NCBI GenBank assembly: GCA_015179045.1
Contig: WHUZ01000006.1
Coordinates: forward strand, 930,001 to 994,000
From: Kalaharituber pfeilii
Taxonomy: Eukaryota > Ascomycota > Pezizomycetes > Pezizales > Pezizaceae
Direction: 5' to 3'
Length of the DNA stretch: 64,000 nucleotides
Shown: positions 56,765 through 64,000 of the stretch, one piece after another
How the letters are laid out: each line of letters opens with the position of its first letter
Numbering within the stretch: the first letter of the stretch is position 1
Notes under the pieces: generated by a model
The model's database searches: none
What the model was told of the DNA's origin: nothing
The model's input: only the letters and a program-made list of their open reading frames with translations
Translations under genes and position numbers: made by a program

Positions 56765-59700
56765 ATGCTTCATCCTGCTGTTATACGCAAGATCAACTTC
56801 TTTTACCCGATTGGCAACACGCCCGCCGTGCTTCTCACACAGTCATTGGAGCCAGAGCAGCCAGTTAACGCCCTTCTCTTGGGATGCGGTGACCCACGAA
56901 GCATCCTGTATACGGTATACTCAAACACATCCAACCTGCCAGGTGAGTTCGAGAAACCGCATATACTAGGTCTGCATAGTTTTTGATGTGTCGATACTTT
57001 ATCAGCCGATATCAGTCTCCAATACGATTTCACTTGCTGTGATTTGCAATCTGCAGTTCTTGGTGAGTTTTGCAAATCACTATACGGATCAATTAAATTA
57101 GCCCCATCACAAGCTAATACTGGCGATTTCAAACTTACGTGTGCATAGCCCGTAATGTGCTTCTCTTCACGCTAATCGCCGACGATGAGGATGGAGAAAG
57201 GAACCTCCTGCTGTGGAACATTTTCTACCATTTTTACCTCGACCAAGCTTCACTAGCGCTGCTGCAGGAGCAGGCTAAAAAACTCGCAGCATTCTCAGAG
57301 TCTCTTGAAGCGTGGCATGCCAGCAAGTATGGTACTTTCTTGCGAATGTGTAATCGAGAAACACTACTGGAACTGCGCCGCCTATGGAGACTCTATGCTC
57401 AGCCATTAACCGAACAGGCCGAGAAACTCTTTAAGCGAGGCATAAAAACTCTTATGAAGCGCCATGAAGGCTTCCAGGCATACCCTATTAACTGGAGTAA
57501 TTCTTCTGCTCTTGCGGGAGGGCCGCTATATGCAGAAGCAGTAAAGGTATTGCGTGGACAAGGTTTTCGATTTTGGAAAACTGGCACTACAAGTTACAAG
57601 CGCTCCGAAGTTTATCCAGCAATATACAGTAATCCGACATTCCTCTATAGTGCAGATGGGGAAGAAGTCATGGTCCACTATGGTACAAATCCATTGGAAA
57701 GTTTCCATCTTGCAGACGCATTAGCAGATCGACCCAGGCGCGCTATGACTGGGAAAGCCGTTAACCCCCCGCAACCTGCAACTAACGCGCTAGATCATGT
57801 GATTGATACTTGCAGGTCCCAATTCAAGTCATGGTGCATAGGGTTCAAACATGCACTGGATCAAAAATGTTGCGGCGTTCAATCTCATGGAATCCGTCTT
57901 CGATTCTTCGCCGGCGATGCTATGGCGTTCTGTTGCGCACTGCGGCTTCAATTTGAAAGTTCGAAGACCTACCAGCATGCGCAACGTAAGTCACCATGCT
58001 TCTATACAAAACCATGGAGTTTCTCTGTGCTTCACCTCGATGGTTGCGACTACAATGAAGGAGCTGCTTACTCTGCCCCCCTACGGTTTAATGTGATTGA
58101 TACCTCAAACCTGGCCGACCACATCGGCCCACTGAATGTCTTGTTATGTTCCCATCCATTGCTTGAAAAAAGCCCTTCAGCGGCACTGTTCACCGAATCG
58201 TTGCATCAGGTCGACAGGGATAATGTCAGTGAGCTTGAGAATCGACTAGGAGCAGACTTAGGGACAATTTCCTTATTATTCGATTTGGTGCCTCTCCAAT
58301 ACATCTTACCGGTGAGCAGTGTTACATCGTCCCATGAACTAGGAGCCTTGAAGAATATAATTAAGAGTAACCTTGACATGGGTTCTTCCGATATTCGAGG
58401 TCATCAACGCCTGGGATGGAAACGTCCTCAATCAGGTGATAATTTACTGACAAGCTCATATGGCAACACTCCATTGACCGTCCAAAAGCCAGAGGAATTA
58501 GCGAATTGGCTTTACCGAGTTTATCTCACGCTTTTCGCACGCGAGAATTACATGGCAACTATGGCAACTCTTCGGAATTCCTCCAGAGATCCAGAAAAAG
58601 CAGTTCGACATCTAAGCAGTCACGGCCTGATCCACTACACAAGAGAAACCTATGCCTACGTTTTAAAGTTAGTTAGAGACCGAGTAAGTGTGGACTGGGA
58701 CCGAATGACTAAGCGCCTTGTGAACCTCATCGAATATGATCGCACACTCCTCGCGGGTCTCAATTTTTACCAGGACCTTCGCACACAATGGCATTTGCTG
58801 AATCTAGTCCGAATCCCTCTACTTACACCCACAATGTTTAACAAGATTCCAGGATGGAGGTCTTCGCCACAAGTTGTCTGTGTGACATTGGTTGTTCCTC
58901 GTACTGCCTTGAGGGTGTTTGATCAAGTTGACAGAACAAAGCTGGGAACTCCGTGCCTGCAAGGGCAAGTAGCTTCGGCGTCTCAAACTTGGGTTAACGA
59001 ATTTCTCTCAATCAAGGCAGCGTTTGGCAGCATTCGTGCAGAAGGAAAGAGTGACAACCTTTCTATCACTGTTGAAGAGGATCGTTCTGGGTGGGATGGA
59101 AAATCGGATATGGTTGTCGCTTGGTATGTTCCTGGATGGATCCTAAGAACAGAACCTGAAAACACCTTGGTTTCTCTAGAATTAGCAACGTCATTTCAGT
59201 CAACGGAGACATTCATATCGCTGTTGGGTCCTGAATTGGCTGTATTCAAAGCAAAACTATTGGATGAAGCACATGTTCGAATTAGTAAAAACCTTCCGGG
59301 ACTTCAGCAGAGAGACTGGTCACAGGGATGCACGGAATCTACCACTGTTGAAGAAGGGCCTCGCCTACCAGGTGGCACTACCCTGAGCTTACCTTCTCTC
59401 ATTTGGTCCAAAAACTACGAGAGCCTTGAAAAAATCAGCGTGACAGCAAGAGGCGCGAAACTTGGCACACTGTTAGAAATAGGAGAAGTTATCAATCAAA
59501 AACCAAGTTCGCCCTGTTCGTTAAGTATCTCAGTAGGGGATCATTACGACTTCACCGTTCCGTTTCCATTTCCTGTTAATGGAAGTCGTTCAACACTTCG
59601 CATCGCTAGAAAATCAGGTTATATCGAAGTAAGAACCCTATGCATACGCGTTTAAGGTGCTGCTTGGGGAGCTTGTTGATTGCTAGATAATATTTCAATG

Positions 59701-60829
59701 TATACATGCTGTATGGCTAACTTGACTTGGCCAATAGGTAATTGCGCCAATATATAACCACAGTCAACAATGTGGTTTTCTAGCACCGGTCAAAGCCAGT
59801 GATGTGGTCGCACTTACTAGGAATTTACATAGAGCCAACTTGACCACTCTTCCGGCTGTTGATATCGATACTTCTGCCAACAGAACATGGCTAGCATCTC
59901 ATCTGAACTCAGCTGTTGGCTTTTCAAATGCTGTAAATATTGATGACACAGTGCAAGAAACATCTATCTATAGGTCGATCCACTCTGTTATTGCAACCTG
60001 TGCCGGCCTGCGCAGCACCCTGAGGCCGCGCACAGTATATGTACACTCGTCATCGGATTTAATGCACGGCATCTTGCTTTTGGTATTAGATCTTAGACTC
60101 GATTTCAGCTCACATTCTGTCGCCCTCGATACATGTGCAGTCACAAATGACACGGCATTTGAGCTGGCTTTTGCTTGCATCATGAATCGGCCCGAGAGAT
60201 ACCGTCAACTGGTTTGCACTGAAGAGGTGATGAAGGCCTGGAGGGTGTTCATACGAGCATTCGTAGGGAGGTGTAGAACTTGGAGGCATCGAAGTGCTTC
60301 CTGTGAGTACCTTCCAGGGGAGAAGGTTCCGTTACCACAGGACCCTTGTATAGATTCTTTGTGCCCTTGTGGACTGGGGACAATACCGAATAATCTCCTG
60401 CAGGCAAACTTGAAGAAATGGGGATTGAATATGGAGGGCGCCTCAACTGCATTGAAAGAAAATGGGGTCAGGGCTGCCCTTTGCCCATTATTTGCTGGGC
60501 CGTTCGCCAAAAGGGAGGTTCATGAGGACGCACTATTCTCGAGCCAAGGCGTGCTAGAGGATAGCAGTTTGGATACTGGAACAAAAGCTGGATTTCATGA
60601 CAATGTGGCTAAGAAACACAGGCCGGGCACCGACGAGATTAAAAGCATTGAGGAATCTGTGTGTGATAATTGCTTTACATCGGCTGCAGATGGAAAGGCC
60701 TTGTTAAAGTGTGGGAGGTGTAAAATGGTGATGTATTGCTCGAAGAAGTGTCAGAAGGAAGACTGGCCGCTGCATCGGGTTAGTTGCGCACTTTCTGTGG
60801 AGAACGGGGCCGGGAAGGGAAGGGCTTAG
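56765..60829 (+). CDS. DUF4470 and MYND zinc-finger protein
   Basis: Four exons (56765..56942, 57006..57062, 57149..59628, 59738..60829) encode 1268 aa. Introns of 63, 86 and 109 nt use donors GTGAGT, GTGAGT and GTAAGA with acceptors ATCAG, GCATAG and CAATAG, and all keep phase. The short second exon (ADISLQYDFTCCDLQSAVL) completes the N-terminal DUF4470 domain: FFYPIGNTPAVLL, LLLGCGDPRSILYTVY, DFTCCDL, RNVLLFTLIADD. The C-terminus carries a MYND finger at about residues 1213-1252 (CDNC, KCGRC, YCSKKC, HRVSC) with all metal ligands present. Family knowledge: MYND fingers bind proline-rich partners; the DUF4470 part is found in fungal proteins of unsettled function. A nuclear or regulatory role is inferred only. 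Confidence 0.9.
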
Positions 60830-61138
60830 GGATGCGGGTATATGTGCCTCTTGTGATGAAAATGGGCTTTTAGGGATTTTCTTCTGGATTAGTGAGAGGT
60901 CTGGTAGGTTGATTGGAATTTATGGATGTTAAGGTACGCGGTTTGGCATTTTTGAGAGGTGGTTGATATTTTAGAAGGGCAATGGTGCGTACGATTTGCT
61001 CTGGATATGATGGTTAGGAGAGCCATGAAAGGAGAGTATGTACTGTAGATGAGAAATTGGAGCTGTAAGATCGGTTGGCAAACTTGAGGCTCGATAATTG
61101 AAGCACGCTACTGGGTGCACACTTTAATTTATCAGGTT
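60830..61138. other. Downstream flank of the MYND gene
   Basis: Short 3' region with no gene. Confidence 0.5.
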
Positions 61139-61194
61139 TTTTTTTTTTTTTTTTTTCACGTGACCCCGCATGCAGCTGTTCGCCAAGGCAGGGC
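61139..61194 (-). mobile_element. Tail-only retroposon, family A, copy 4
   Basis: This 56-bp insertion reads on the minus strand as CCCTGCCTTGGCGAACAG, CTGCATGCGGGGTCACGTGA and poly(A). A perfect 13-bp target duplication, AATTTATCAGGTT, flanks it (61126..61138 and 61195..61207). Confidence 0.92.
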
Positions 61195-61207
61195 AATTTA
61201 TCAGGTT

Positions 61208-62493
61208 AGTGTATGACCATGGGCCTTAGAAATCAAATCAAAATCAAATGGGACGTACTTGTATGTATATACCGCTTAAGCTTGTAGCACCAGAGAGTTA
61301 CTGTAGACATGATCCGAACGTAACCATATGTGGACGGACAGCACGTGACATTCGAACAACAAGCCAAGACTGGGACAAAAAAGAAAATAAACCTTCACCA
61401 TAGATTTAAGCTTAAAAGATTTTTGTGTGCGTGCATCCACTACGGCCTCCCCCGCCATCCAATCGACACCATGTTCACACACTCCCGCGCAACTAGACTA
61501 CACTCTCGCGTTACCGGAATCGGCGGCAGAGCACGGAGTTCAAAAGTTCCGGTTTGACACCGCCCACCGCCCCTGGGCTTTTACATACTGGCTTGTCTCA
61601 TGTCAAGACCCTCGTCATCACCATGTTGGCATGGATTTACAGGAAACTGTGTATGCGAATCGCTGCTAAGCCTTACATACGCTAGAATCTTGAAATTTCG
61701 TAGTCGACTGCATCTGCAACAATCCTTGAATTGTATCACCCACATGGGACAGCTCGGATTGCTACAGCTCAACTCTGTAGGTAGGAAACTGTATGATTGG
61801 AGGCCTTATGAGCATTGCTGTGATTAGTTTCAACCAGCCTCATGTTACCCACATGTATCCTATGGCATGCAACTGCTTCTAATCTGTAGGCACACGTAAT
61901 ACCAAAGGTCCGCATTCCCCATCCACCTGCCTGCGAATGTCTTAGTATTACCCAAGACATATATTCTTGCAATTGATGAGGCCATGAGGTCTATGTCGAT
62001 GCCATAGGCTTGAGACTACCAATGCTACTTGTTATGGATCTCGTACCCGGGACGTATGTAATTGCAATTGAAGCGGCCGTAAGTAGCAAAGGAGCTCATC
62101 TCCAACAATACGTATGGCATACATATCAACATACGTGGTCTATGTCAATGCCATAGACTCGAGACTACCAATGCCATCTCGAAATTTGTGGAATTAACCG
62201 TGCTTCCAAGACCCTGAAACAAAAGTCCCCATATCTAATCCGCGGCAAAATCAGGCTCTTTTAGTTACCACTGTTTAGTTCGAAGAGATGACCTCGTTAA
62301 ACGCTACTATTATCCGCTGCAAAGCACGTGCAATTGATATTCTATCCACATGCAGCTTTACTATATTATTACAAGCCTCAAATAAAGTACAGTACCTAGA
62401 CAAAAGTGTACTCGTTCCAAGCATTTAGTGATGCAGGTGGGGGCCAAGTTATAGGCCATGCGAGTGGCCTGTGAGCAGGTGAGGATAAGGTCT
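61208..62493. other. Gene-poor stretch with a partial duplication
   Basis: No gene is seen. A duplicated block is listed separately. Confidence 0.4.
61968..62177. repeat. Diverged duplication with 40-bp matching blocks
   Basis: The blocks at 61987-62027 and 62138-62177 share GGTCTATGTC, ATGCCATAG and GAGACTACCAATGC. A second shared block (TGCAATTGA then GGCC) occurs near 61970 and 62062. This looks like an old local duplication of mixed order. Confidence 0.6.
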
Positions 62494-62560
62494 TTTTTTT
62501 TTTTTTTTTTTTTTTTTTGTTTCACGTGACCCCGCATGCAGCTGTCCGCCATGGCAGGGC
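62494..62560 (-). mobile_element. Tail-only retroposon, family A, copy 5
   Basis: This 67-bp insertion reads on the minus strand as CCCTGCCATGGCGGACAG, CTGCATGCGGGGTCACGTGA and a long A tract. A perfect 13-bp target duplication, GAGGATAAGGTCT, flanks it (62481..62493 and 62561..62573). Confidence 0.93.
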
Positions 62561-62775
62561 GAGGATAAGGTCTGTACCTGACTCTGGGAGCAAAATTGTA
62601 TGAAAAATACCCGCCAGTTAGTCTCGTAACCAGACGCTGACTAAGCGGACTTTCATGCATGGGTGTTGCTCCGCTTAGACTACCCGCCAGTAGCAATATC
62701 CATCCCCGATCCGGTAGACTTTTCTCGCACGGCCGTAACAGCCCCACCTGCATCACTAAATGCCAGTAACGAGTA

Positions 62776-63436
62776 TGCCACCCCCTCACTATGCAATATT
62801 GGGAAATGCGCATATGCACTGCATTGACATTTGTGATGCAATAGGAAAAATACCAGTAGATCAAGCCCTCATAACCAGAACACTCTGAATATCTCATAAC
62901 TAGAATACCATGATTAAGGGAAAAATATTAAACCTAACTCTAATACATATGCAAACTGTCGGATAAAATATACCTAAATTTCAAGGCAAAAGAAATCAGC
63001 TAAACATGCATCAACAGAAGACTACATCAGCAGAATACTGTACTAGCAACATGTCTCTCAAGAAAAGGTTCAGGCCACTCAAATACCCCAAAGCTGCTCA
63101 ACTCCGAGCCCCTTTCCACTAATACTTAGATATCAGCCCTTCGCCTTCATTACTGCTGCAACCTATGTGGCATACTTATAGAGTGCCTTGAAACCGCCTG
63201 GGGGATCTGCTGATTCCAGCAATCATTTAATTTTTCCGCTGGTGCCGGTTTGATATCATTGAACTATAGTGAACTCAAATCTGGAATACCATATATACTG
63301 TATTTACAGCATACACGTGTCCAGTATCATAGAATTACTCTTGATGATGCAAAAGGCAATCTCTTCCTATTGAATATACAGAGGTCAATGCAGCGCATAT
63401 GCGCTTTTCCTATTATTGCATCGTGAGGGAGTGGCG
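62776..63436. mobile_element. TA-flanked MITE with about 54-bp inverted repeats
   Basis: The left end runs TGCCACCCCCTCACTATGCA, then ATATTGGGAAATGCGCATAT and GCACTGCATTGACA. The right end is its reverse complement with a handful of changes (63383..63436). TA sits outside both ends (62774-62775 and 63437-63438). The interior is AT-rich and non-coding. Long inverted repeats with TA duplication suggest the Tc1/mariner superfamily. Confidence 0.8.
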
Positions 63437-63438
63437 TA

Positions 63439-64000
63439 CACTTTTTTCTAGGCACTGTATTAAGCTTTTTAAACCACTGCATTCTCCATGCGTACCAGTC
63501 CCGTAGTAGTAACGAGCGTATGGGTAACGAGGCAGCATCCTGGTACTTTTCCCCGGCACCAAGTTTACAGTTTTAGCACTCAATAACTTACAGAATATAT
63601 CTCTGATATTCTAGACCAAATTAATAGTGCTGATTCTGAACCTAAAGGAAAAAAATGCAAAAAAGCAACATCTATAGCATCTATAGCTGTATCACCTCGA
63701 TACTCTGTAAAATAACTCCCCTCTAAATGCCTACAAGCAGATACCCACTTGCTGCAACACTTCACCTGCTCGATCAATAGCGGCAATGGTACTACCAGTG
63801 CTATATTACAGTACAATACATGGCTTGAAAAAGCTCTACCTCTACAATATAGTGCTGTACGTTCCTGTACTAAGATATTACACACAACTGAGATATTGTG
63901 CATTGCCCAGATGCCACAACAAAAAATTCCTGTGAGTGAAAATAGTCCTCAAGTGCGCTGAAATTGAAGCCAGAGCATGGAAGAATATATGGAATTATCT
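63439..64000. other. Right edge of the window, possible decayed coding sequence
   Basis: On the plus strand around 63600-63960 an open stretch interrupted by one stop contains NTWLEKALPLQYSAV. It may be a remnant of a mobile element, but I recognise no family and the window ends here. Confidence 0.3.

Overview
The window looks like a TE-rich chromosomal segment of a filamentous ascomycete (Pezizomycotina). Every confident gene is intron-bearing or long and eukaryotic in style, introns are mostly 55-110 nt with GTRNGT donors and CTRAY-like branch sites, and the one tRNA gene has a 20-nt intron. The species cannot be named from the sequence. All splice models here were read by eye from splice signals and frame matching.

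Layout: (1) 0.4-17.4 kb is a gene block holding a class-3 diacylglycerol lipase (minus), a 1215-aa conserved fungal protein of unknown function with a 1.1-kb first intron (plus), and a secreted Thr/Ser-rich protein with a carbohydrate-binding-like C-terminus (minus). (2) 17.4-35.6 kb is gene-poor and repeat-rich. It holds a tRNA-Ala(CGC), LINE, Tc1 and hAT remnants, a decayed gene and one small secreted cysteine-rich protein. (3) 35.6-49.9 kb carries a basic coiled-coil-like protein (minus), a four-TM fungal membrane protein (plus) and a 14-TM-type MFS transporter (plus). (4) 51.7-56.2 kb is a nested transposon complex: a degenerate pogo element interrupted by two smaller pogo-type MITEs and a LINE tail, followed by another LINE tail and a hAT-type MITE. 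(5) 56.8-60.8 kb encodes a DUF4470/MYND zinc-finger protein. (6) 60.8-64 kb is again repeat-rich.

The most unusual signal is a set of extremely short poly(A)-tailed insertions (about 54-67 bp including tail, roughly 40 bp of unique sequence). They are flanked by 11-14 bp target-site duplications and share nearly the same 5' end. Two sequence families occur on both strands. They look like tail-only retroposition products, probably made by a LINE machinery. Several non-autonomous inverted-repeat elements (pogo-like, hAT-like, Tc1-like, foldback) were also found. The protein-coding genes show no obvious shared pathway; there is no biosynthetic cluster.
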